NCBI RefSeq assembly: GCF_009371985.2
Contig: NZ_VIKU02000001.1
Coordinates: 310,001 to 374,000 of the forward strand
Origin: Pelagihabitans pacificus
Lineage (GTDB): Bacteria > Bacteroidota > Bacteroidia > Flavobacteriales > Flavobacteriaceae
Direction: 5' to 3'
DNA: 64,000 bases
In this document: positions 17,360 to 25,945 of the stretch, in pieces
How the letters are laid out: every line of letters begins with the position of its first letter
Position numbering within the stretch: position 1 is the stretch's first letter
Position numbers and translations under genes: made by a program
The notes under the pieces: generated by a model
What the model saw: only the letters and a program-made list of their open reading frames with translations
Databases searched by the model: none
Told to the model about the DNA's origin: nothing

Positions 17360-18165
17360 AAGAGGTGAATCGTTTCCCTTATCTTCCGTACCACGTTCTC
17401 AGGGGTAGCAAATTGAGGAGTGGAACGAAAAATGGCAGCAGAGCGCTCCAAGGTGTCGATGGTTTTCATCAAGTCTAAACTTCGTTTTTTTTGGTAAGCG
17501 AACCGCAGTTTTTCAGGAAGCACTAATTTTTCACTGATCAGATGGTCGATCTTTCTGTGGCAGCGGCAAGGGTTGTCCGCGTTGGCCAATCCACATTTCG
17601 ATTGTAGAAAATTTCGAAGTTTTGAGCGGGCCCTTGATAGTTGTTTTCGAAAATTTTCAGGGGTAATCCCTAAGATTTCACCACCCTCGATGCTATTGAA
17701 TTCCAGGATTTCCCCAAGAATATACACCAATCTTCCCGATTCGTTGAGACACTGAAGCATGCCATGGGTACAGCTTATCTTGACCTCCTCCTCCAACAAG
17801 CGTTGTTCCCCCTTATTTTGGGTGTAGGCAATGGTTTCCGAATGGCCGGTATCGATGAGTTTTCCATACGCCTCGAAGTCCATGGCGAATTCCCTGTTCT
17901 TTTTACCCTTAATGGTCAATAAGTAATTGGTTGCGATCCGATATACCCAGGTCTTGAACTTACTTTGGTTCCTGAACATACTCAGATGCGTTACGATTTT
18001 TACGAGAATCTCCTGGGTGGCGTCCTCGGCATCCTCCGGAAACAGGAGCATCCGAAGGGAGAGATTATAGACCATATCCTTGATGCCCACGATTACCCTC
18101 TCCAATGATTTTTTATCACCCCGGTTCGCATTTTCCACCAGTATTTCAAGTGTTTTCCTTACCAT
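17356..18165 (-). CDS. ECF-type RNA polymerase sigma factor with long C-terminal extension
   Basis: In this 269-aa protein, region 2 is at about residues 10-95 ('IVGIKDMVYNLSLRMLLFPEDAEDATQEILVKI', 'FKTWVYRIATNYLL'). Region 4 is at about 130-190 ('RLVYILGEILEFNSIEGGEILGITPENFRKQLSRARSKLRNFL'). A further 75 residues follow, starting with a Cys/His cluster ('SKCGLANADNPCRCHRKI') that could bind zinc. The extension makes it longer than typical ECF sigmas of about 190 aa. It leads an operon with a membrane protein and an MGMT-like protein; neither looks like a standard anti-sigma factor. Confidence 0.88.
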   Translation of the reverse strand: MVRKTLEILVENANRGDKKSLERVIVGIKDMVYNLSLRMLLFPEDAEDATQEILVKIVTHLSMFRNQSKFKTWVYRIATNYLLTIKGKKNREFAMDFEAYGKLIDTGHSETIAYTQNKGEQRLLEEEVKISCTHGMLQCLNESGRLVYILGEILEFNSIEGGEILGITPENFRKQLSRARSKLRNFLQSKCGLANADNPCRCHRKIDHLISEKLVLPEKLRFAYQKKRSLDLMKTIDTLERSAAIFRSTPQFATPENVVRKIRETIHLL

Positions 18166-18402
18166 CCTTTTAATTAGACTTCAGAAAGATAGCAAGTGTG
18201 ACGGAATTGGTTTAAAAAAATGAATACCGTCTTGTCATCCCGAACGAAAATAGGAACCGCTCGACTGTGCCGAAGTATCGTTCTTAGTGTCTTGGCCGAT
18301 GGAAAGGCATCCGTTTGGATTCCTCCCCCATTAGCCATCAGCATCGGAATGCGAAGACTGCGACCTGCCTAGGAGTGATAAAGGAAGAGAACCGTCGAAA
18401 TC

Positions 18403-18432
18403 AAAAAAGCCCCGAGCATTTGCAAGGGGCTT
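18403..18432 (-). terminator. Rho-independent terminator of typA
   Basis: Read on the minus strand, AAGCCCC (18432-18426) pairs with GGGGCTT (18413-18407) around a 12-base loop and runs directly into a T tract (18408-18403). It begins 23 bases past the typA stop codon and is the clearest intrinsic terminator in the window. Confidence 0.85.
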
Positions 18433-18454
18433 CATTCTTTGAATAGATTAGGCC

Positions 18455-20254
18455 TTAGGCAATCTTGTTCCGTTTGCGGTCTACTTCCTTTAAGAAAATC
18501 TTTCGCAAACGAAGGTGCTTCGGTGTCACCTCTACATATTCGTCTTTCTGGATGTATTCCAAAGCCTCCTCCAACGAAAACTTAATGGCGGGCACTATCT
18601 TCGCCTTATCATCGGCTCCAGCGGAACGCACGTTTGAGAGCTTCTTGGTCTTGGTGATATTGATGGTCATATCGTCCCCACGGGAATTCTCCCCGATGAC
18701 CTGCCCCTCGTAAATATCCTCTCCGGGGTCTACGAAAAACTTTCCTCGATCTTGCAGTTTGTCAATGGAATAGGGAATCGCTTTTCCATTCTCCATCGAA
18801 ACCAAAGAACCGTTCTGACGCTGTGGAATGTCGCCTTTCATCGGTTGGTACTCCAAAAATCGATGGGCCATAATAGCCTCTCCCGCCGTCGCCGTCAACA
18901 ATTGGTTACGTAGACCGATAATACCTCGGGAAGGAATCAAAAATTCGCAAACCATGCGGTCACCTTTGGCTTCCATACTGGTCATTTCGCCTTTCCTGAT
19001 AGAGACCATCTCGACCGCTTTGCCGGATACTTCCTCAGGCAGATCGATGGTCAACGATTCCACTGGCTCGCATTTTACCCCATCGATTTCCTTGATGATC
19101 ACCTGCGGCTGTCCGATTTGCAATTCATACCCCTCACGCCGCATCGTTTCAATCAATACCGAAAGGTGCAATACCCCACGGCCATAGACCAGGAATTTAT
19201 CGGCGCTGTCGGTCTCGCTGACCCGGAGTGCCAAATTCTTCTCCAACTCGCGCTCCAAGCGCTCCTTGATATGTCGAGAGGTCACGAACTTGCCATCCTG
19301 CCCAAAAAACGGACTGTCATTGATCGTGAACAACATGCTCATGGTAGGTTCATCGATGGCAATGGTCTGTAACCCTTCCGGGTTTTCGGCATCCGCAATG
19401 GTATCCCCGATTTCAAAACCTTCCAAACCTACGATTGCACAGATGTCGCCTGTAGCCACTTCCTTCACCTTTTTTCTTCCCAAACCCTCGAACGTAAAGA
19501 GTTCTTTCACCTTTGACTTGACAATACTTCCATCCCGTTTCACCAACGACACCTGTTGTCCTTCGGTTAAACTACCTCGCTGTAATCTGCCGATAGCAAT
19601 TCGTCCGGTAAAGGAGGAGAAATCGAGCGATGTAATGAGCATTTGGGTATTGCCTTCCTTGGGTTCAAAAGTGGGAATGTGTTCTACAACCATGTCCAGT
19701 AAGGGTTCTATGGTATCGGTCGGATGTTGCCAATCTTCGCTCATCCAGTTGTGTTTTGCCGAACCATAGACGGTAGGGAAATCGAGCTGCCATTCCTCGG
19801 CACCCAATTCGAACATCAAATCGAATACTTTCTCATGCACTTCTTCAGGGGTACAGTTCTCCTTGTCGACCTTATTGATCACCACACAAGGTTTTAATCC
19901 CAAATCGACTGCCTTTTGCAATACAAAACGGGTCTGGGGCATCGGGCCCTCGAACGCATCTACCAACAATAATACACCGTCGGCCATGTTCAACACCCGC
20001 TCTACTTCCCCCCCAAAATCGGCGTGACCAGGGGTATCGATAATATTGATTTTTGTATCCTTATAAACTACTGAAACGTTCTTTGAGGTAATGGTGATAC
20101 CCCTTTCGCGTTCGAGGTCATTATTGTCCAAGATCAACTCTCCGGTATTCTCGTTGTCACGGAACAACCGGCAGTGATACATGATTTTATCGACCAGGGT
20201 AGTCTTCCCGTGGTCAACGTGTGCGATAATCGCAATATTTTTAGTAACAGACAT
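18455..20254 (-). CDS. typA: Ribosome-associated GTPase TypA/BipA
   Basis: This translational GTPase is 599 aa from the ATG at 20252-20254 (MSVTKNIAIIAHVDHGKTT). The open frame extends 54 codons upstream, but that part is not conserved and crosses the promoter. G motifs are present: AHVDHGKTT (G1), the 'RGITI' of G2, DTPGHADF (G3), NKVDKE (G4). The EF-G-like domains III and V and the BipA-specific C-terminus ('RSAGADDK', 'LEYIQKDEYVEVTPKHLRLRK') follow. It assists late 50S assembly under stress or cold. It has its own promoter (20273-20307) and terminator (18403-18432). Confidence 0.97.
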   Translation of the reverse strand: MSVTKNIAIIAHVDHGKTTLVDKIMYHCRLFRDNENTGELILDNNDLERERGITITSKNVSVVYKDTKINIIDTPGHADFGGEVERVLNMADGVLLLVDAFEGPMPQTRFVLQKAVDLGLKPCVVINKVDKENCTPEEVHEKVFDLMFELGAEEWQLDFPTVYGSAKHNWMSEDWQHPTDTIEPLLDMVVEHIPTFEPKEGNTQMLITSLDFSSFTGRIAIGRLQRGSLTEGQQVSLVKRDGSIVKSKVKELFTFEGLGRKKVKEVATGDICAIVGLEGFEIGDTIADAENPEGLQTIAIDEPTMSMLFTINDSPFFGQDGKFVTSRHIKERLERELEKNLALRVSETDSADKFLVYGRGVLHLSVLIETMRREGYELQIGQPQVIIKEIDGVKCEPVESLTIDLPEEVSGKAVEMVSIRKGEMTSMEAKGDRMVCEFLIPSRGIIGLRNQLLTATAGEAIMAHRFLEYQPMKGDIPQRQNGSLVSMENGKAIPYSIDKLQDRGKFFVDPGEDIYEGQVIGENSRGDDMTINITKTKKLSNVRSAGADDKAKIVPAIKFSLEEALEYIQKDEYVEVTPKHLRLRKIFLKEVDRKRNKIA

Positions 20255-20272
20255 ACGTTTGTTTTGAGCGCG

Positions 20273-20307
20273 CAAAGATAGGGGTATTTTTGGCTTGGTA
20301 ACACAAA
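20273..20307 (-). promoter_or_regulatory. typA promoter (TTTG-N23-TATCTTTG)
   Basis: On the minus strand TTTG (20307-20304) and a perfect TAnnTTTG box, TATCTTTG (20280-20273), are 23 bases apart, matching the Bacteroidota primary-sigma promoter. Transcription would start about 10-12 bases before the typA ATG at 20254. A palindrome covers the upstream box. Confidence 0.6.
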
Positions 20308-20316
20308 GTTGTGTTA
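20299..20316. promoter_or_regulatory. 18-bp palindrome over typA upstream promoter element
   Basis: TAACACAA-AG-TTGTGTTA has perfect 8-base arms around a 2-base centre. It spans the TTTG element of the typA promoter, so a bound protein would block the polymerase. No T tract follows in the typA direction, which argues against a terminator for the upstream minus-strand gene. No regulator can be named. Confidence 0.45.
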
Positions 20317-20342
20317 TTTTTAGATGATTGATTTTGAGGAGG

Positions 20343-20885
20343 TTATTTTCTAGGTTTACCGATAACCCACCCCAGTCTGGCATCGAGAAAGAGTCCGAAA
20401 TCGGTATCAAACTCATCTATATAAAAGCCCGGTCCGAAAGAAACACCCCAGTAGAACCCCTTTTTTCGGGTGCGCTGAATGCCGTATAGTATCCCTGTAT
20501 TGTAGTAATAGCTACTGCTAAATTCCAAATCCCCAATAATGGGGGTGCCGAACTGAACCTGATTTACGAATGCCAAATAATTTCCCGTATTTCCCGATAT
20601 GTTTTTGCCTTTTCCCTTTCTTCTTTCCATATTGACAAAGTATCTGAAATCGGCCTGTAAAGTAGGATATAAACCAAACTCCGTATCCCGGTCGGATCCG
20701 CCTCTTGCGGCAAAGGCTATGAGGGCATCCGAACTGAACGTCATGTTTTTTCCCAATCCCAGTTCGTAGGAAACTCCAGGTAGTAGGGCATTTACCTTAA
20801 AAAGCTGGGGCTCCACATTTTTATCGGATTGGGCAATGAGCAAGGCGTTACAAAGCAGGAAGAAATAAATTGGCAACTTTCGCAT
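20343..20885 (-). CDS. Small outer-membrane beta-barrel-like protein (paralogue of 25946-26518)
   Basis: The 180-aa protein has a signal peptide (MRKLPIYF...LIAQ) followed by beta-strand-like sequence. It shares clear blocks with the protein at 25946-26518: 'LLPGVSYELGLGKN' against 'LLGPGLRYELGLFRN', 'NISGNTGNYLAF' against 'NIVGNSADYVAV', and 'YGIQRTRKKGF' against 'YGIQRTNRKGF'. Function unknown; likely in the outer membrane. The two paralogues flank the receptor and two-component genes between them. Confidence 0.78.
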   Translation of the reverse strand: MRKLPIYFFLLCNALLIAQSDKNVEPQLFKVNALLPGVSYELGLGKNMTFSSDALIAFAARGGSDRDTEFGLYPTLQADFRYFVNMERRKGKGKNISGNTGNYLAFVNQVQFGTPIIGDLEFSSSYYYNTGILYGIQRTRKKGFYWGVSFGPGFYIDEFDTDFGLFLDARLGWVIGKPRK

Positions 20886-20948
20886 AGTCGGTCGGGATTC
20901 AAATGAAACGTATCCTTAGCAACAAATACTGGGCCAAAATATCCTCAA

Positions 20949-23351
20949 TTAATCCTCGATACGTCCTTTTTCGTCTTCCAAGCCTGTTTGTCGGTCTCGA
21001 GCTTTCTTGACTTCCTTGCTACCGAAATTGTAGCTCAAGCTAAAAGCAAGCTGTCTGCTGTCGCCTCCTCCACTGCCATCAATGAACAAATCACCGAATT
21101 GTGTGGTTCCGCTCCACGGGGAGGTATAAAGAACATCGTTGAAGGAGAGCCGAGCCGTTAGTTTATCCTGTAAAAACTTCCTTTGAAAAGCGAAGTTCAA
21201 CGAGCCAAGAGCCTTGGTTTGATAGGTACCTCCCCATACCGAGGGGGAATTGTACCAGCCGGAAACTTCCATTCGTATCGCCGCTGGAAGCTTGAACGTA
21301 TTCTGGGCATATAGACTCAATGTTTCCTGGGTAACGGGTAAAAACTCGGGACTCGTCGCCTCGTATTTGCTCTGGTAGGCATTCAAGCTAATGTATACGT
21401 TCCACCAATCATTGATTTTTCCCGGATAGGAAACCCCCAGATTGATGATCTGCTGATTCGCAACATTTAGGGTGGTTAAAAAATTACGGTTTTCTCCCTC
21501 CGCCACGGTGACCCGGGCAAAAAAATCGGATACAAAGCTATAGCTTATCGAAGTGGTCAATCGGTATTTGTAGGTGTGTGATAGTTTCAGGTTATCGGTA
21601 TATTGGGGTTGTAAAAAGGGATTTCCCCTGCTAAATGATAGTTCATCGATCTTATACTCGAACGGATTCAACGATTGATAATTCGGCCGTTGAATTCGCT
21701 TGCTGTAGGTAAGCGCAAGCTGATTGTTCCGATTGTGTTGGTAGGTGAGTCCGCCGGAGGGGAAAAAATCCACATAGTTGCGTTCGACCCGATTGTTGGC
21801 GTTGGATCTTCCACTGACAAGGTTTCCGTCAGAAATAGTGTTTTCCATCCGGAGTCCCAACTGTACGTTCCATTTCCCCCACTTTCGGTTGTAGTTAAAG
21901 TAGGCTGCATTGATGTTCTCATCATAGTCGAACTGATTGCTTTGTAGTACATCCAACGATTCCCGATCATTGACAATATTGAAAAAATCGAACGTATTGG
22001 CCGTTTTGACGATGGATAACTTTACCCCCAGTGCCAGTACTCCTTTCAAAAAATTTTGCTCATAATCGACTTTGGCAGTCGCAATATCGATCTCAATGGG
22101 TGTTTCCTGCCTAGTGATCCGTTCATCGATGACTTCGGTTTCGCTACCGTTAAAATAGAAATTTGGCTGAAAAGCGTTCCGATCGCTTTTGTATTTCCCG
22201 TAATCCATATCGATATTCAGCGTATGCCCCAAGGTATCGGCGTAGCGATAGTTGATATTTGCATTGATGTTTGCGGATTTGAAAGATGTTCGGTTGTCGG
22301 CTATCAATACACTGTCGTTCTCCACGGCACCGATCGGACGAATCGGGGTTCGAGAATTGTTTTCTCCAAAACCATTATTGAAATTACCATTAAAGATAGC
22401 TCCAAAAGTGCTTTTGTCACTCGCATAATAATCGTAGCCTAGCTTTATGTTGTTGCTGTTTTGGTCATAAACGCTCTTGGTCCGTGCATCGAATTCGGTA
22501 CCTGACTGCTGGCGAAAAAGATTGATAAAATTGGCATTCTTTCCAAAGCGGTTACTATAGGTACCATACAGATTGCTTTTCTTTCCTCGAGTATTGAAGG
22601 AGAGACTATTGTTGTATCTTTTGAAATTTCCAATAGTAAGCCCGGAAGTAACGGAGCCGTTGGTGCCCAAACTCTTATCTTTCTTAAGTACGATGTTAAT
22701 GATACCTGCATTGCCGGCGGCATCGTATCTGGAGGAAGGTTGTGTAATGATCTCCAAAGACTCGATATCGGTCGCCTGTAAACTTTCCAGATAATTATTC
22801 AAATCCTCTCCCTGAAGTATAGATGGTTTCCCATCGATATAGAACTGTACCCCGGCCTTCCCTTCCAATATTACACCTCCGTTATTATCGATGATAACCC
22901 CTGGGGCTTTTCGCAATAATTCGAAAGCGCTGGTACCCGTGGCATTGATGGTATTCTCCACGTTAAATACGGTCTTGTCGGCCAATACCTGTACCATGGG
23001 TTTCTCCCCCACCACCGTTACTTCTTCGAGATTTTCGGTTTGTGAACCCATGGTAATCGTTCCTAGGTCAAGGTCTTGTGCGGCAAGCCCTATGGCTCTG
23101 GAATAGCTGGCAAAACCGATGCTGGAAATAATCAACTGGTAGGTTCCCGGGGCCAGGGATTTGAGCTCAAAAAAACCAGTGTCTCCACTAGTGGTCGCCT
23201 TGACCAGCACACTGTCCTTTTCGTCGTTTAAGATGACGGTAGCGTATGCCACGGGCTCTTTGGTCTCTGATACGAGCCTTCCGGAAATTGATTGGGCCCA
23301 AGAATTTCCCGTAATAGCATAAAGACAAAATATGGCAAAGACACTTCTCAT
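20949..23351 (-). CDS. Outer-membrane TonB-dependent receptor-like protein with carboxypeptidase-like N-terminal domain
   Basis: I start at ATG 23349-23351 (MRSVFAIFCLYAITGNSWAQ), which gives a clean signal peptide; a start nine codons upstream is possible. The protein is 800 aa. Residues about 20-100 are a carboxypeptidase-regulatory-like beta-sandwich ('ISGRLVSETKEPVAYATVIL', 'GDTGFFELKSLAPGTYQLIISSIGF'). Then comes a plug ('LRKAPGVIIDNNGGVILEGKAGVQFYIDGKPS', 'YDAAGNAGIINIVLKK') and an outer-membrane barrel of the OMP_b-brl_3 type. The cargo is unknown. It is divergent from the secreted protein/kinase/regulator operon at 23550 and may be its target. Confidence 0.9.
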   Translation of the reverse strand: MRSVFAIFCLYAITGNSWAQSISGRLVSETKEPVAYATVILNDEKDSVLVKATTSGDTGFFELKSLAPGTYQLIISSIGFASYSRAIGLAAQDLDLGTITMGSQTENLEEVTVVGEKPMVQVLADKTVFNVENTINATGTSAFELLRKAPGVIIDNNGGVILEGKAGVQFYIDGKPSILQGEDLNNYLESLQATDIESLEIITQPSSRYDAAGNAGIINIVLKKDKSLGTNGSVTSGLTIGNFKRYNNSLSFNTRGKKSNLYGTYSNRFGKNANFINLFRQQSGTEFDARTKSVYDQNSNNIKLGYDYYASDKSTFGAIFNGNFNNGFGENNSRTPIRPIGAVENDSVLIADNRTSFKSANINANINYRYADTLGHTLNIDMDYGKYKSDRNAFQPNFYFNGSETEVIDERITRQETPIEIDIATAKVDYEQNFLKGVLALGVKLSIVKTANTFDFFNIVNDRESLDVLQSNQFDYDENINAAYFNYNRKWGKWNVQLGLRMENTISDGNLVSGRSNANNRVERNYVDFFPSGGLTYQHNRNNQLALTYSKRIQRPNYQSLNPFEYKIDELSFSRGNPFLQPQYTDNLKLSHTYKYRLTTSISYSFVSDFFARVTVAEGENRNFLTTLNVANQQIINLGVSYPGKINDWWNVYISLNAYQSKYEATSPEFLPVTQETLSLYAQNTFKLPAAIRMEVSGWYNSPSVWGGTYQTKALGSLNFAFQRKFLQDKLTARLSFNDVLYTSPWSGTTQFGDLFIDGSGGGDSRQLAFSLSYNFGSKEVKKARDRQTGLEDEKGRIED

Positions 23352-23434
23352 GTTGGTTTGTTTTTTAGATATACCCAAAAATCCAACTATGGATGGGTCA
23401 TTGAAAACAATTTCCTATCAATAGACCTATAACC

Positions 23435-23482
23435 CGACGAATGGCCTAAGGGCGATTCATCTGCGCATAGGTCCATTCGTCG
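23435..23482. repeat. Perfect 10-bp inverted repeat between divergent genes
   Basis: CGACGAATGG (23435-23444) is mirrored exactly by CCATTCGTCG (23473-23482) with 28 bases between. The centres of the arms are 38 bases apart. It lies between the receptor start (23351) and the operon start (23550), just upstream of the TACTTTTG box at 23514-23521. It could be the site for the LytTR regulator encoded in that operon, or a long stem. Confidence 0.6.
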
Positions 23483-23513
23483 AATACCGTTTCCCCAAAC
23501 CTCCCTTACCTAA

Positions 23514-23521
23514 TACTTTTG
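23514..23521 (+). promoter_or_regulatory. Candidate -7 promoter box for the 23550 operon
   Basis: TACTTTTG is a perfect TAnnTTTG element 28 bases before the ATG at 23550. The -33 TTG is not evident; GTTTCC is nearest. A weak -33 fits a promoter that needs an activator. Confidence 0.45.
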
Positions 23522-23549
23522 TGGAGCAAGTTTTTAAAAATTACATCGT

Positions 23550-24149
23550 ATGAAATCAATATTACCACTATTAATACTGTTCCTAAGTTTGAAGATGCTT
23601 CAAGCGCAAGACCAATCCTATTTATCCATCGAATTGGACGGTGGTCTGGAAAATGAAATCAATTATCCCCCCGGTACGGATTTCCATCTATTCAACGGTG
23701 ATGGCGACTTGGTAGCTTCGGATGGTGACTTGGAGGTTCCGTACAAGATCGTGACCAGACATATGCTGATCGTATCACCCTCCTATAAAACAGACACCGA
23801 CCGTTATGTAATCTCATCGGGTCGTATACTGATGAAAACGCACTCGCGTACCAAAAATGATGGGGATACTATGGAAGGTCGTAAGAGCAATTTATCAGGC
23901 AACTCGGTATCCCTGCTCCGCAAGGAATTTCTGGAACCTGGAAACAAGGGCGAACAAAACATATTGCTCGTTTTCGACAATGACTTGGTTTTTCGCTATT
24001 TTAACGGGGAGGTTCGGGCTTGGTACGACGGAAACGAGGTGCCTATTCAAGGAATGTATCTCATAGACACACCCCAAGGTACCATGAAAATTAGCTATGA
24101 ACCCATACAGGGTGAATTGTGGTGGGTATTCGAAGAAAAAAGTAATTAG
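23550..24149 (+). CDS. Secreted hypothetical protein, first gene of LytS/LytTR operon
   Basis: The 199-aa protein has a signal peptide (MKSILPLLI...LQAQ). The mature part is beta-rich ('LSIELDGGLENEINYPPGTDFHLFNGDGDLVASDGDLEVPYKI') and ends 'ISYEPIQGELWWVFEEK'. I do not recognise a family. It lies 8 bases upstream of the sensor kinase gene and is surely co-transcribed. A secreted partner or sensed component of the kinase is a reasonable inference. Confidence 0.78.
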   Translation: MKSILPLLILFLSLKMLQAQDQSYLSIELDGGLENEINYPPGTDFHLFNGDGDLVASDGDLEVPYKIVTRHMLIVSPSYKTDTDRYVISSGRILMKTHSRTKNDGDTMEGRKSNLSGNSVSLLRKEFLEPGNKGEQNILLVFDNDLVFRYFNGEVRAWYDGNEVPIQGMYLIDTPQGTMKISYEPIQGELWWVFEEKSN

Positions 24150-24157
24150 CGGAACAA

Positions 24158-25222
24158 ATGGCCATGGGACACAACATTCGAAAACGTAGGGGAAAAGAAA
24201 TTTTAGCCGTTTTATTGTTCTATTTTTTATTTTCGATTCTTTATCGGATTGTTCTCTGGTATAATGGCTTTGGGTACGATAAGGAAGGATTCTGGGGATG
24301 GACCGACGTACGCGATTATTGGTATGGCTCGGGAATGCAATATTTGTTCTTTTTCCTGATGTCGTTAGTAATATGGTTTTTTGGGATTTTCCTTCTACGA
24401 CGGAAAAAAATCATGTACCAAGTACTTGCCGTATTGCTGTTAATTCCGATGGGGGTATATGTGGTGAGAACTCTTCGATACATAATAGTGGATATGTTGG
24501 CGCTAGGACGTTTGCGCGGTGTGGGAGAAGTATGGGACCTCTATATTCCCACTCTCTTTTTCTTAATCCAATTTGGTTTTTACTTCGCCTACCGATACTT
24601 CAAGGAAAATCAACGCAAGCTTCTTGTAGAGGGAGAACTCCGACAGGCTGCCCTTAAGAGTGAACTGGCCGCTATCAAAGCCCAATTAAATCCCCATTTT
24701 CTGTACAACGTCTTCAATACCATAAATGCTTCCGTTCCGCCCGAAAACGAACAAACTCGAAAAATGATCGCCCAGCTATCCGATCTGTTCCGTTATCAAT
24801 TACAGGCGAGCCAAAAAGAATTGGTACCCCTCTCCCAGGAGTTGGAATTCGTAAAAAAATATTTGGACTTGGAAAAAGCCCGTTTTGAAGAACGCCTACA
24901 CGTAATCATTGATGTACCATCCGAGCTCCTTGATGAAAAAATACCCCCTATGCTTCTGCAACCCCTAGTCGAAAATTCGGTAAAACACGGCCTTTCGAGC
25001 TTAATAGAAGGTGGAACGATTACCGTTAGAATTTTCAAGGAAAAAGACAAGCTCAAATTCGAAATCTCCGATACTGGAATTGGGGTAAAGGACAAAAGCA
25101 AGCTGTTCAACAGCGGTGTGGGACTAACAAACACAAAACTGCGTTTGCAAAAGATGTATCAAACCAATTTAGAGTTCTTGGACAATAATCCACAAGGACT
25201 TAAGATCGTATTTTCGATATGA
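24158..25222 (+). CDS. LytS-type sensor histidine kinase
   Basis: In this 354-aa protein, membrane helices occur at about residues 15-33, 60-80, 88-110 and 130-146. The kinase follows with the H-box 'KAQLNPHFLYNVFNTINA' (His180), then an ATPase domain with 'PLVENSVKHGL' (N-box) and 'ISDTGIGVKDKSKLFNSGVGL' (G-boxes). This is the His_kinase (PF06580) class that pairs with LytTR regulators. A start at Met3 is possible. It overlaps the response regulator by 4 bases. Confidence 0.93.
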   Translation: MAMGHNIRKRRGKEILAVLLFYFLFSILYRIVLWYNGFGYDKEGFWGWTDVRDYWYGSGMQYLFFFLMSLVIWFFGIFLLRRKKIMYQVLAVLLLIPMGVYVVRTLRYIIVDMLALGRLRGVGEVWDLYIPTLFFLIQFGFYFAYRYFKENQRKLLVEGELRQAALKSELAAIKAQLNPHFLYNVFNTINASVPPENEQTRKMIAQLSDLFRYQLQASQKELVPLSQELEFVKKYLDLEKARFEERLHVIIDVPSELLDEKIPPMLLQPLVENSVKHGLSSLIEGGTITVRIFKEKDKLKFEISDTGIGVKDKSKLFNSGVGLTNTKLRLQKMYQTNLEFLDNNPQGLKIVFSI

Positions 25223-25941
25223 AAAAGGTAATCATCGTCGATGACGAAAAAGCGGGGAGAAAGCTTATCAGGGAATACATGTCAGATTTTCCCGAATTGG
25301 TATTGATGGCGGAAGCGAATAATGGTGTCGATGCCGTGAAGGAGATTAACCGATTTAAACCAGATCTGGTCTTTTTGGATGTTCAGATGCCGGGAATGAC
25401 GGGTTTTGAGGTTCTTGAGCACCTCGAGGAACTGCCCCAAATAATATTCTCCACTGCCTACGATAAATACGCCTTACAAGCCTTTGAGGTTCATGCGATA
25501 GACTACCTTCTAAAACCCTATACCCGGGATCGTTTTCAGAAAGCCATCGAAAAACTGGAAAAGAACACCGACACCATCGGGGCTCTTGCCCAAAGCCTTT
25601 TAATGGAAAAACCATCGTTTCCCGAACGTGTTTTGGTTCAGCATAATAACAAGTTGATTACGGTAGCGGTGGACGATATTTACTGGATAGAAGCCTATGG
25701 GGACTATTCCAAACTTCATTTGCACAAACCGGTATACCTCAGCAATTTTGGTATATCGGCTTTGGAAGATAAGCTCGATCCGGAGAAATTCATTCGGGTG
25801 CATCGGTCGTCGATCATTCAATTAAAAGCCATCAAAGAATTACACAAGTACGGGAAATCGTATGATGTGACCATGCAAAATGGAGACGTTATTCGAGTAA
25901 GCCGTGGCTACATGGAAGCCCTTAAAAAATTGATGCTGTAA
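25219..25941 (+). CDS. LytTR-family response regulator
   Basis: In this 240-aa protein, the receiver domain at residues 1-120 has the acidic pair DDE (9-10), the phospho-acceptor D54 in 'VFLDVQMPG', T80 region 'FSTAYD' and the lysine in 'LLKPY'. The C-terminal LytTR DNA-binding domain is at about 135-238 ('DIYWIEAYGDYSKLHL', 'FIRVHRSSIIQLKAI'). It is coupled to the kinase by a 4-base overlap. The perfect inverted repeat at 23435-23482 in front of its operon is a candidate binding site. Confidence 0.95.
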   Translation: MKKVIIVDDEKAGRKLIREYMSDFPELVLMAEANNGVDAVKEINRFKPDLVFLDVQMPGMTGFEVLEHLEELPQIIFSTAYDKYALQAFEVHAIDYLLKPYTRDRFQKAIEKLEKNTDTIGALAQSLLMEKPSFPERVLVQHNNKLITVAVDDIYWIEAYGDYSKLHLHKPVYLSNFGISALEDKLDPEKFIRVHRSSIIQLKAIKELHKYGKSYDVTMQNGDVIRVSRGYMEALKKLML

Positions 25942-25945
25942 CGCC

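Noticed and set aside
20255-20416. 54-codon N-terminal extension of TypA
   Set aside because: It would run across the typA promoter and palindrome and into the downstream end of the neighbouring gene; TypA proteins start at the MSVTKNIAII-type sequence.
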